The translations under genes and the position numbers were made by a program. The notes under the pieces were generated by a model that did no database searches, was not told the origin of the DNA, and worked only from the letters and a program-made list of their open reading frames with translations. A stretch of DNA of 64,000 nt from Delphinapterus leucas (Eukaryota > Chordata > Mammalia > Artiodactyla > Monodontidae). The DNA is taken from the NCBI RefSeq assembly GCF_002288925.2, contig NW_022097996.1, positions 8,006,451 to 8,070,450 of the forward strand. The letters are read 5' to 3'. The first letter of the stretch is position 1; each line of letters starts with the position of its first letter. Positions 44,392-55,200 of this stretch are shown one piece after another.

Positions 44392-44765
44392 TTGTTTTAA
44401 CATCTTTATTGGAAGATAATTGCTTTACAATGGTGTGTTAGTTTCTGCTTTATAACAAAGTGAATCAGTTATATGTCCCCATATCTCTTCCCTCTTGCGT
44501 CTCCCTCCCACCCTCCCTATCCCACCCCTCTAGGTGGTCACAAAGCACTGAGCTGATCTCCCTGTGCTATGCGGCTGCTTCCCACTAGCTATCTATTCTA
44601 CATTTGGTAGTGTATATATGTCCATGCCACTCTCTCACTTCGTCCCAGCTTACGATTCCCCCTCCCCGTGTCCTCAAGTCCATTCTCTACATCTGCGTCT
44701 TTATTCCTGTCCTGCCCCTAGGTTCTTCAGAACCTTTTTTTTTTTTTTAGATTCCATATATATGT
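44392..44765 (-). mobile_element. young cetartiodactyl L1 3' end, antisense, with 14-bp TSD
   Basis: 'taacatctttattggaagataattgctttacaatggtgtgttagtttctgctttataacaaagtgaatcag' through 'tctaggtggtcacaaagcactgagctgatctccctgtgctatgcggctgc', to 'cattctctacatctgcgtctttattcctg' and 'agattccatatatatgt', is the 3' end of a fairly recent L1, reversed. CTCACAGCTGTTTT flanks it exactly (44378-44391 and 44766-44779). It is 5'-truncated to about 374 bp. Forward open frames here are not genes. Confidence 0.95.
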
Positions 44766-45109
44766 CTCACAGCTGTTTTAAGGTTGGTCCCCTTGGGATC
44801 GACAGTATCATTCCATTATGTTTACATTTTCGTTTGGGTCCTTTAAGTCCCTCACTATTAATATGTTTAGCGTTTAGCTATACACGTGTCTAATATCGTG
44901 TAATATAGTGTGCTTAAACCAGTCTGATAGAAGAAAACATTTATTCAGAAATACGGAGAGAGGTGACATTATTAAGAATCTGAATACTTGCCAGAGATCA
45001 GGACTCCAAGCTAGTCAGCTGTGTTTGAAGGATTATGTAGTATAATGTATATGAACGTACTTTGTAAACTCTAAATTTTTGCCAGGTGCCAGTTTTCTTA
45101 AACATAATT

Positions 45110-45735
45110 GTTTATCATCCTGTGTACTGTTGATGGGAATGTAAACTAGTAGAGCCACTGTGGAAAATGATGTGGTAGTTCATCAAAAAATGAAAAATAA
45201 AATTACCATACGATCCAGCAATTCCAATTCTGGGTGTATACCCAAAAGAATTGGAAGAATCTTGAAGAAGTATTTGTACACCCATGTTCATAGTAGTGTT
45301 ATTCACAGTAGCCAAAAGGTGGAATCAACCAAGTGTCCATTGATAGATGAATGGATAAGCAAAATATAGTCTGTACATACGAATGAATATTATCCAACCT
45401 TAAAAAGGAAGGACACAAAAAATAAACACATGAACCTGGAGGACTTTACGCTAAGTGAAAGAAACCAGACACAAAAGGGCAAATACTGTATGATTCTGCT
45501 TACGTGAGGTACCTATAGAGTAGTCAGATTCATAGAGACAGAAAGGAGAATGGTGGGTGTTGGGGGAAGCGGGGAAGGGGGAACAGGCAATTACTGTGTA
45601 GAGGCTGCAGAGTTTCAGACAATATGAAATGAATTGTGGAGGTGGATGGCGGCGGCAGCACAGCAGCGTGAATATATACTTTCTACTGCTGAGCTGTACA
45701 CTTAAAAGTGGTTAAGATGGTTAAAAAAAACTTAG
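45110..45735 (+). mobile_element. L1M 3' fragment, forward
   Basis: 'ttgatgggaatgtaaactagtagagccactgtggaaaa', 'ccatacgatccagcaattccaattctgggtgtatacccaaaagaat', 'caaccaagtgtccattgatagatgaatggataagcaaaat', 'ctaagtgaaagaaaccagacacaaaaggg' and 'gagctgtacacttaaaagtggttaagatgg' form a continuous forward L1M 3' region. It ends at an A-run. Confidence 0.93.
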
Positions 45736-45794
45736 TTGTAACTTTTATCTCAGGGGAAAAAAAGGAAAGTAATAACCCTCATCAAGTTGGGGAG

Positions 45795-45935
45795 TGAGGA
45801 GTGTGTGGAGAAACAAAAGTGGCAGAATGTTGATAGTTACTGAAAATGAGTTGAGGGTACATGAGGGTTCATGGCACTAGTCTATTTACTTCATATACAT
45901 TTGAAATTTTCCGTAGTGAAAATTTTTTAAATGGT
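45795..45935 (+). mobile_element. L1M 3' terminal fragment, forward
   Basis: 'acaaaagtggcagaatgttgatagttactgaaaatgagttgagggtacatgagggttcatggcactagtctatttactt' and 'tgaaattttccgtagtgaaaa' match another L1M-type 3' end. It is probably a separate, adjacent insertion. Confidence 0.7.
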
Positions 45936-47719
45936 TGCCATTCAGTTTAGAAGACCAAATTTATTCATCGGGATTCTAGTGGCTGCTGCAACCCTCCATA
46001 ACGATGGACATTTCCAGTGATGAGAGAGGGATATGGCCAGTGAGGAATGGAACAAATTGTGAGGCTTTCTGATTAGAAGAATGATGTCGCTTTTCACAGA
46101 GAAGGACATTGAAAGGGGTGTGACTTCAGAGGGCAAGAGTATCTCATAGGAAGTTAAAGTACCTGAGTCCCTCTTATTTGCTTTCCTTTTACTAGAACAG
46201 TTACTGACTGAGGCCAGGAAAACACTAAAATTTTTTATTGTGCATTAGTGCTCTTAATAACTGTATACCTTCTTCTTATGAGCCCAGACCGGGCTGTAGT
46301 TGTTGCCTGTGTTGTTGGGAATTACAAAAAAAGAATGACACTGTAAAGTTAATAGTAAAAACGCGAATGGCCTGCACTTCATTGAACGTGGACTTGTCAT
46401 AGACATCTCTACATTAAGACAGTGTGGTTCTGTTTTCCAACACAGGCACTTTTTTCTATTTCTGTTTCAATGCCAAACACAGGCACTTTCTTTCCCATCA
46501 TGGGCAGAGTGACCACCCAGTTATAAAATGTTTCAACTATTAGTCTGATCATTTCTTTTAGATTAACACAGACTCTCTTCGCAGGGCTGAAGCATCTCAA
46601 AGAGATAGAAACCTTTTAATCTACTTCTAAGAAAACTAGACATCAGAAAGCAGAAACATTCTGATATATGTATACACATTAAACTTCAAGATGTACAAAT
46701 CCGGTCTTCTAGCCATTGTAAAACAAAGGATGAAGGAGAGGAAAATGTTTTTATCATTTACATTTAAATTTTATAGAGTTCTCTTGGTTATAAAAGATAC
46801 ATAATGTGAGGAATTTGGTACAAGAACAATGAAAGTACATTTTGTTTGCTTTGTATAGAAAATATCTAATTAAGCTTAATTATATGATGGGCTGGTTGTG
46901 GGCACAACTCAGATCGTTCTGTAGACATAAAGAAAAGGCTTGCAAAGAGGTAAAGTATCTACAGCTCACGGTAGAGGAAGCATATTACTTTCTAAAATAA
47001 ACAGATCTTACATTTCTTTCTAGATCAGTACCAACAGTTCTAATAGAATGTGGGCAGAACCCTTAAATGTTGAACCTAAGAAACTTGACATCTTGCCCCA
47101 CCTACCAGAATAAGGTGAAAATACTCGCTGCTTATTTTCATTTACTAGAACATAAGTATGTTGATTTCCTGCTCAGATCTATAAATGTGGTGGCCATTGA
47201 CTTTTAGCATTTGCTAAAATTATCAAAAGTGAAAGGAATAGCATATTCTACAAAGTTTCAAAATGAATAGCCCATACACACATACATGTAAAGGGAAGCA
47301 TACATACAATAACTTGCAGGATATAATGGCTAGTTAGTGGGGGATGGCATCAGCTTGTATTCTTTGTAACAGTAATCATACTTTTCAATTAAATGTCTAT
47401 TCTACCTGGATGTCTGTTATCTAATTTTAATGATTTCAGTATGGGAGAACTGGACCACTGCCATGCACCCAGCTACTGCGGTAAGCACAAATGAATGGCA
47501 GTGTAATCTGAACATGTGTTCGCAGACTGATCAAATTATATTAGGGCATTTGTTTAAAGGAATTTCTTGCTTGAGTTTGTACCTGTTCCATCACTGTGAG
47601 AGAGAATAAGGTGTAAGGTAAGGCAATTTCAAATATACTACTAATAGGGAATCTTATTAAATATGCTTGCTTTCCTGTACTGTTGTAATTAACTTTTCGT
47701 CAGTGTGTTTTCTTCCAAG
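45936..47719. other. non-coding stretch, no recognised element
   Basis: No gene or named repeat. A 15-16-base direct repeat, roughly CCAACACAGGCACTTT then CCAAACACAGGCACTTT, lies at 46438-46453 and 46473-46489. Confidence 0.45.
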
Positions 47720-47960
47720 ACTGATTTATCCACTGTGTACATTTTGAATACCTACTATGTATAAAACATTAAGCTAAATACTGAGAGAAGTGGAAGATAC
47801 AAAAATCAATGACAGCTCGTGCTTTCAAACTTAGGATAGAAGTCATTTCACAAGCTGAACTGTCAGTTGAAGACTGAAAAGGTGCTACATGTTAGGAGCA
47901 CATAGGGAGCCTGTTAAAAGAGTGTGGGAGGAGTAGAAGTCAGGCTGCAAAGAGCTAAGG
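47720..47960 (-). mobile_element. L2 LINE fragment, antisense
   Basis: 'ttttgaatacctactatgtataaaacattaagctaaatactgagagaag', 'cagctcgtgctttcaaacttag' and 'acatgttaggagcacataggga' resemble reversed L2 3' sequence. Confidence 0.65.
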
Positions 47961-47984
47961 AGTTAAGGGTGAGAGATGAACACA

Positions 47985-48515
47985 GTCCCTGGTGCACTTA
48001 GGATAAAGCCACAGCCCTCATCGGGCCACGTGAGATGGCTGGCCTGGCTGGTGCCCGTGTGCTCTCCGTCAGGGTCTGTTGACAAACCACCCTTCTTTCT
48101 GGTCCTCCCAAGCCACGGTGTCCTCTGCTGTCCAGCGCTTTCACATATCTGGTTCCCTCTGCCTGGAATGCTACTTCTCTTGTTCTTTGCCTGGCCAGTT
48201 TCTGCTCAGCCTTTAGATCTCATGAAATGTCACTCCTTCCAAGAGACCCCGCCATTGCTGCTATGTAGGACCACAAACACACAGGTCGTACGGAATGGCA
48301 GCCCAATCTAAATTAAGCCCCCCTAATGATACTGTTATAGACGCCAGTGTTTTTCCTTTGTGTCAGTTAACATTTTGAATCCATAAATGTATCTGTTTAT
48401 CTGTGTAATGGGATCATAAGCTCCCTGAGGGAGGGGCCTTGCTAATTTGTGTCCCCAGGCTCTGGTACATAGTCACTTTTCAGGAAATATTTTTGAGTGA
48501 ATGAACAAATGTAGA
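47985..48515 (+). mobile_element. L2 LINE 3' end, forward
   Basis: 'ctctgcctggaatgctacttctcttgttctttgcctggcc', 'gatctcatgaaatgtcactccttccaagagacc', 'gggatcataagctccctgagggaggggccttgc' and 'tggtacatagtcacttttcaggaaatatttttgagtgaatgaac' form the L2 3' region in normal order. The 111-codon frame (47976-48311) lies inside it. Confidence 0.88.
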
Positions 48516-49282
48516 TCACTCCTCAAATTTGGCATTTTGGCAGTAAAGAAAAAGAGGAAGAAGGACATTCTAAAGTCAGTGATGTGTTCAAGGAAATGGA
48601 TCGTGCCTCAGTCTCAGGATCAGGAGATCTGAATGTGTCTGTAGGCAAAAGGAAAGGAGCCATTGGAGGGAAAACAGAAGATGTAAACGAAGGATTAAAA
48701 TTCCTCAGGAGCTGTGTGATATCAAGAGGAAGAGTTAGCCTTAGAAGAAGATCCCTGTGTACCCTTAGATAGGAGAGAGAGAAGGGTTTGGAAATGGTAA
48801 TCTATTAGTGAGGGCTCAAGTAAAATTAATATTAATCGGGTGAGAATTTCCACAACACTTTCAGCTATAGTGGCCTAACGTCTAAAGAAAAATGAAGGTT
48901 GAAAACGTTCAAAATTGTGTACGTGCCAGTGGTTACGCACCATGGCTCCCAGTGAGAAATGATGCATCGTGATTGTTAGGCCCATTTGCCGTAAACTTTT
49001 GAGGGTGGAGGGCTCCTGCAGGTGCCAGCATCTAGTCGTGCCAGGGTAGACGCGCCTCCTTGACCTGCTGAATAATTCAGGGATTCTGCCTCTGGTTAGT
49101 GCTGATTTGGAACAAATGTGAAAAGGATTATAGAGTTAAGACCATTTTTAAATGGACAGATATTTTTTTTAGCATTGTTTGTTTCTCCTACCTAGGAGGC
49201 TGATTTTCTTCAGTGATGTTTTACTGGGAAGCCTGACCAGTTTCATGTATTGTTTATAATAGTGGGTATCACATAATATAGC
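48516..49282. other. non-coding stretch, no recognised element
   Basis: The purine-rich part to about 48790 could be an L2-like trace; the rest is not recognised. Confidence 0.4.
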
Positions 49283-49296
49283 AAGACTGTAATTTT

Positions 49297-49636
49297 AAAA
49301 AAAATTGATTATTGGCTGCATTGGGTCTTCATTGCTGCACGTGGGCTTTCTCTAGTTGCGGCGAGCCGGGGCTACTCTTCGTTGCGGTGCGTGGGCTTCT
49401 CATTGTAGTGGCTTCTCGAATGTTGCAGAGCACGGGCTCTAGGCGTGTGGGCTTCGGTAGTTGTGGCACGCGGGCTCAGTAGCGGCGGCTCGGGGCTCTA
49501 GAGCGCAGGCTCAGTAGTTGTGGCGCACGGGCTTAGTTGCTCCGCGGCATGTGGGGTCTTCCCGGACCAGGGCTCGAACCCGTGTCTCCTGCACTGGCAG
49601 GCAGATTCTTAAGCACTGCGCTACCAGCAAAGTCCC
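49297..49636 (-). mobile_element. CHR-1 SINE, reverse orientation
   Basis: 'ttggctgcattgggtcttcattgctgc', multiple 'gtagttgtggc' units and the reversed head 'cttaagcactgcgctaccagcaaagtccc'. AAGACTGTAATTTT (49283-49296) and AAAACTGTAATTTT (49637-49650) form the target duplication with one mismatch. Confidence 0.95.
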
Positions 49637-49650
49637 AAAACTGTAATTTT

Positions 49651-50345
49651 GAAGGAGCTGGGTTTGGAGTCTAAGATCACTGGAGAAGTCCAAAGCAACA
49701 ACACACTTTTACTGGACTGGCGCCGGCTCTCGGATGGAGGGTATGGTAGACAATCAATAACTGACTTTGAGGCACATGCACACTGAGCTATTGGATAGCC
49801 CATTAGGTCCTTAAAAGTAAACTCAAAACCTTGCAACCTGCCCCTGCTATATAGGAGTCAGGAGTGAAAGTGTACTTTGCCTGCCAGAATGTGGTGTGCA
49901 GATTTAAGAACATTAGAAGAAGCAAGTGATGGCCAGCTTCAAGAAGCATAGTGCCCAGGACCATGTTGACAGTTTATATCAGGAGTGACAGCTGAGTGCC
50001 TCTGTGGTCTTCAACAATTCTCACATTCACAGGGTGGCTCTCAAGACGTGACTCAAAGCTATAAATTCTTTTCCATTTTGAGAAATCAATCCATAGTCTT
50101 GAAATGCTGAAATAGGAAAGCATCCTTGAAAAACATTTTAATTGTAATTATTACATATATAACAAAAATTACTTTATAAGTAGACAGTCCTTCTCCCCAT
50201 TCTTATATGTTTTAAGAGTTTCTTAGATAGCTTTTCATAATTTTCGTGTTTTTCCCTTTCTTACTCATACTGCATGCCTTTTAAAAATTATTTTTGAAAT
50301 GAACATTATATTTCTGTTCAGCAATGTCATTTATGCACTTAGTAA
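49651..50345. other. non-coding stretch, no recognised element
   Basis: It ends at a DNA transposon. 50110-50330 has old-L1-like composition but no firm match. Confidence 0.4.
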
Positions 50346-50347
50346 TA

Positions 50348-50756
50348 CAGGTATTCCCCAGTTTTCAAAAGTTCGCTTTATGCCACTTCGTTTTTAAGAA
50401 AGTCCTGCTTTAGTGCCTGTTTTCACTAACCAGAAGAATTCTGAGGAGGATTTTTGCTTTTATGAAAAAAGACAAAAAGCAAAATAGGGTTCAGTGTCTG
50501 TTTTCCAACTAGCTGTGACAGAGGCAGTGCACACCCAAAGCAGGTAAAGCGGCCCCACCGAGCTCCTTCCCCAGGAACCGCACTCAGCATCTCGGCCTGC
50601 AGCCACCATAGCTTTGAAATGTATGAGCATCTGTGCTTTATCTTGATTTATTTTGTGCATCCGTTAGCAAGATTGCTTCCTTGCTTTATGCCATTTTGGC
50701 TTATGAAGGGTTTCATAGGAACGCTGTCCTTTCAGATAGATAGTGGGTGAAGCCTG
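50348..50756 (+). mobile_element. intact TA-flanked DNA transposon (TcMar-type MITE)
   Basis: It starts CAGGTATTCCCCAGTTTTC and ends GTGGGTGAAGCCTG, giving short imperfect inverted ends. TA flanks both sides (50346-50347 and 50757-50758). Interior landmarks such as 'aaaagttcgctttatgccacttcg' and 'ggcttatgaagggtttcataggaacgct' are themselves partly mirrored. The 409-bp length and TA target point to a Tc1/mariner-superfamily non-autonomous element; I do not name the subfamily. It encodes no transposase. Confidence 0.82.
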
Positions 50757-50789
50757 TATATCTAGGACACCTCCCCACAGCTATATGAG

Positions 50790-51600
50790 ATGACACATAA
50801 GTTTTTCGAAACAGCTTCCTTTTGACCGATGTTAGGCTTGTTTTCCAGATTTTTTCTTTCATTTTTTGTATATTAATATTACTGGTGTAGTATTGTCATT
50901 ATAAATAGTCTCCATGTACAAATAACTTTGCTTACATGAAAGAAGAAGTATAAAGGATCCTAGTCCCAGAAGTCAAATTTGTGGGTTAAAAGCATGTGGG
51001 TTTCTACACTTCTATAGATATTGCCATTGTTCCACAAAAATTTAGCACCAGTTTACACCTCTCCCAGTGGTAAATTTGAGCACCGCATCCCCCAGATTCT
51101 TGATAATCATTCTTCATCTGTTAGTATGTTTTAATTTGCATTTCTTAAGTTTTGAGTGAATTTGAAGGTATTTTCATATGTTTACAGATCATTTTTATTT
51201 CTCAGTGAATTGTCTATAATCTTTGCCCATTTTCCAGTGGATTGTCTTTTTCTTAGCAATTTGTAAAAACTGTGGATATTAATATTTGATGCAGATATTT
51301 ACCTTGGTTTATTGTTTGTTTTTGTTTATAATTGATTTTTTGTTTGGTTTGTCTTTTGTAAAATCAATTGTAACTTCTTTTTGACTTCTAGTTTTTTTAA
51401 TCATAATTAAAGTCCTTCCTGTGTTTCAAAATTTATTAAAAAAAATTTTTTTTTTTATAGTCTCATGTTTTAACTTTAAATGTGGTATACCCAGAATTTG
51501 TTTTGGCTTAAGGAATGAAGTTAAAGATTCGGCCTTAAGTTTTCCAAATTGCTAGAATTGTCTCAATGTCATTTTTTGGAGCATTTTCCCTTCTTCCTAT
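50790..51600 (-). mobile_element. old L1 3' fragment, antisense
   Basis: 'agaagtcaaatttgtgggttaaaagcatgtggg', 'atattgccattgttccacaaaaatttagcaccagtttacacctctcccag', 'aatttgcatttcttaag' and 'ttgcccattttccagtggattgtctttttctta' are reversed L1M. Low-complexity A/T stretches follow after 51430. Confidence 0.82.
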
Positions 51601-51781
51601 AGAATCCTTGAATTTGAGATTTTCTGACTGATAAATGTATTTATAGTAACATCTAAACTAAGGGACTGATTTTCATGAGAATGTATTTTACATTGGATGC
51701 TCTTGAACCAGATAGGCATTGTTTTTAAAGAAGTTTGATTCTATGATTTGTTGAAATTTATTTTTTTTAAAATAAATTTAT

Positions 51782-51984
51782 GGACTTCCCTGGTGGCGCA
51801 GTGGTTGAGAGTCCGCCTGCCGGTGCAGGGGACACGGGTTCGTGCCCTGGTCCGGGAAGATCTCACATGCTGCGGAGCGGCTGGGCCCGTGAGCCATGGC
51901 CGCTGAGCCTGCGCGTCCGGAACCTGTGCTCCGCAGCGGCAGAGGCCACAGCAGTGAGAGGACCGCGTACCGCAAAAAAAAAAA
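51782..51984 (+). mobile_element. CHR-2-type SINE nested in the CHR-1 tail
   Basis: The forward head 'ggacttccctggtggcgcagtgg' is followed by a B-box-like 'gggttcgtgccc', the body 'gagccatggccgctgagcctg' and an A tail. AAATAAATTTAT (51770-51781) and AAATATATTTAT (51985-51996) are the likely target duplication. It is younger than the CHR-1 it interrupts. Confidence 0.95.
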
Positions 51985-51986
51985 AA

Positions 51987-52010
51987 ATATATTTATATAT
52001 ATATATATAA
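51987..52010. repeat. (TA)n run at the nested SINE junction
   Basis: A short AT/TA dinucleotide expansion between the A tail of the inner SINE and the T-rich tail of the outer one. Confidence 0.9.
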
Positions 52011-52299
52011 TTTATTTATTTTGGCTGCATTGGGTCTTTGTTGCTGTGCGCGGGCTTTCCCTAATTGTGGCGAGCGGGGTCTGCTCTTCCTTGTGGTGCG
52101 CAGGCTTCTCACTGCAGTGGCTTCTCTTGCTGCGGAGCATGGGCTCTAGGCGCGCGGGCTTCAGTAGTTGTGGCGCATGGGCTTAGTTGCTCCATGCATG
52201 TGGGATCTTCCTGGACCAGGGCTCGAACCTGTGTCCCCTGCATTGGCAGGTGGATTCTTAACCACTGTGCCACACCAGGGAAGCCCTGTTGAAATTTAT

Positions 52300-55200
52300 A
52301 ATTAACTTACTGGCACTCAATGATTTTATTAAATGGGAGACCTCAACGTATCAGTCTTGAAGTGACAAATGGAGTTTTATGATTAATATAACAAGACTGA
52401 GTATAAAATTACTTGCCTTAATAAGCTATAAAGTATGCCTTCTGAGTATTAAAATCTCACTACTTTATCATTAAAGGTCTTGACCAAAGTGAGAGTAGTG
52501 AAAATTGTGGAATTCAAAGAATAGGGTCAAATATTTGTTGTTGTTGCATTCTCTGGGTTGGATGGATTGGTTCAGGGAATATGATAGAACTGTAACTTGT
52601 ATAACAAAACATACTGTGATTGAAGCAAAGGGGGGAAATGAAACTGTGAACATAGTATGGATGAGGATAAAAGTTACTTAAGGGAAAGACCTGAGTTTTG
52701 GAGAGGCAGCTACTTTTCGTTTTTTGCCAAAGAATGCTAGCAAATATGAATTGAGAAGAACTGTGGGTTCTCTTTGTTGATGTAAGACACAGATTTGGAA
52801 TTTACAGATAAGTGAATGTTTAAGGTTTATAGCAAAAGTGTATCTATCAATTATTTATGTCTTCTTTGAAATTTATTGCAACTGAAAAAAGCAGGGATCT
52901 ATGACATACATGATACATTGACTGTTTACAAATCAGACCAGCATGCAGTTTTCCTTGATGAAGATGTGAATGCATCACAATGTAAAACTTATAGAATCAT
53001 CTTATGAACATCAGTGGGAAATGAACTTCAGAGCTCATTGATTTTGTTTTTAATATTTTCACTTGAGGCAAGCCTTAGCCTAAACCTAGATATGACTCAA
53101 AACAGTTCTTTTCTTCTTTATTCTAAATACTTAAGTGTAAATTACAGTTTATTCCTCTAAAGTGTGGTTCTGAGACCTAGAAACTTCAGAGTCAAACCAT
53201 TTAACTTTGTACCAGTTGTCCAGATATTAAATTTAGTTGGCATTCACATGAAAAATGAAGGAAGATAAGCTAACTCAGACGTGTTTATAGACCCTTGATT
53301 TAAGACAAACATAGAGCTTAAATTGAATCATGTGTATATATTTTGATATTTTTTGGTAATGTACCATATTCCTACACAAAGAATTTCATTGGTATAGATC
53401 AAGCAGAGAAATGAAAAACATTGAACAATGTTAGTATAGACTCTAATGGTAATTTATGTTTAATTTAATGGATATGTATGAATGGTATAAAAAATTTATG
53501 AGATATTTGTCTTCATTACACTATAGTTAAGGCCAACTCTTTAAGTAGCTTTGGCAGCAGAATTTCTGATTTTAAATTGTGGCTTCAGGTGAATGAAATA
53601 CTCTTCTATTAAGTGATTTTAGTTTCCTGGCTGACATAACCTTACAAAATAGTCTGAGATGTTTATACTTGGGGTTGAAACCACCAGTGCTCTCCAAATG
53701 AAGGATAATTAATTTTCAGGATTGATGTAGGGTTTTGAAAACACAAGCTTCACATGGAAAGAGACCAACTGGTGACTGGCGTTCACTCGCAGCATGAGCG
53801 TGGGGCTTCTGAGTGGGTTTTGTTTCCAGTCCTGCAGTCTCATTCAGCTGTCGTGTGATACATACCGATCTCCTCCTCTCATGGAAACAGCAATCCTTAT
53901 TTTCTGTCCCCTTAGCATTATAGCCGAGACCCGAGACAAAAAGTTAGGAAATAAAAGGCTAGGACCCCACTCGCTGAGGTTTGGAACCATCTTTCATATT
54001 CAGCATTTGACTTCCAGCGCTTTGAAACATTCAATATTTGTGGAATGAGTGAGCGCTCACTTTGTAGAAACAGGTTAATTTTCACTTACTACTAGCATTA
54101 CTGTTGGATTAGGAGTTCTAAATACACAAAAATGTGTTTCTTAGGGCCAGATCATTGTTCTGGTTCAGCGTTACACTTTACTTTCTTGCCTTGGTTTATG
54201 TGCGTAAAGAAGTGCTAAGTTGCTGTCTAACATCATTAGCTTCGTTAATGATATTGTTATATTTAACTCTGTAAGAAATAAATAAATGTTTCATAATCTC
54301 AGGAGATGAATAAAATATTACTCTTGCTTTGTTGAACCACCTTGGAATTAAATTGTCATTATTGTTATACCCAGCAAGCTGACAGGGTAAGAAGAGCACA
54401 CTTTCTAAATAAGGTTGTGGTACTCTGGATGGAAATGTGTACGTTTTCATTTTTCTGAGATTAATAATGCCTTCTAATATTTTACATTTTAGTGTCATGT
54501 TCAAGGTTTCATTTCATGACCATTTGTTCATTCACATGTATTTTTATTTTTAGCTCTAAGCGAAAGACATGAGGCCTAAGACTGAAATGAGGTTGTTTTG
54601 AGGCCATCTGATTTCTGGCTAGAAGGTGTGCGATCGCCTCGTCCTGAAACCACTGCAGACAGAATGGTAATGGCAAAGCCTGAGACAAAGAGAGGCCTTC
54701 ATGTTTTTCCATGTCTCCTCTCCTACCCCAGTTCCTTTCTTTTTAAGCTTAAAATTTTACGTTGTGAACAAAAGGTATTAAACAACATGCTGCCATTCTA
54801 ACTAAACTGGTTCAAGTGTTTAATAACAAAAGGATTAATTATATAAAACTACATATTAATTAAACCTTTTAGAGTTGTTTAAACATAACTTTAAAAAAAA
54901 ATGAGCTCTTGTGAGGTACTTAAGTAACAACAAAATATTTATTATACGAAAGCACTTGAGCCCATTAGGTATTTGCAGATTGAAATAATGTTTTTCCTTT
55001 GAAAACCGATACAGCTTTCTCTTAACAGGGACTGCGGGCTTCATAAGGTTTTCAGAGTAGGAAGTAAGGATTCTTGCCACAGCTTTGCTTTTCTGTCATA
55101 AAGAATTTTGATGCTTTATGTATGTGTGTTTTTTACTTTTTAAAAGGTAAAGTGCCCATTAAGAATGTTAGTTGTATCAGTTAAACTCTGCTCTAATTAT

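Larger units (their letters stand above)
51762..52286 (-). mobile_element. CHR-1 SINE, reverse, split by a CHR-2 SINE
   Basis: The outer element's T-rich tail starts at 51762. After the inner SINE it continues 'tttatttattttggctgcattgggtctttg' to the reversed head 'aaccactgtgccacaccagggaagccc'. A perfect 13-bp target duplication TGTTGAAATTTAT lies at 51749-51761 and 52287-52299. Confidence 0.95.
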
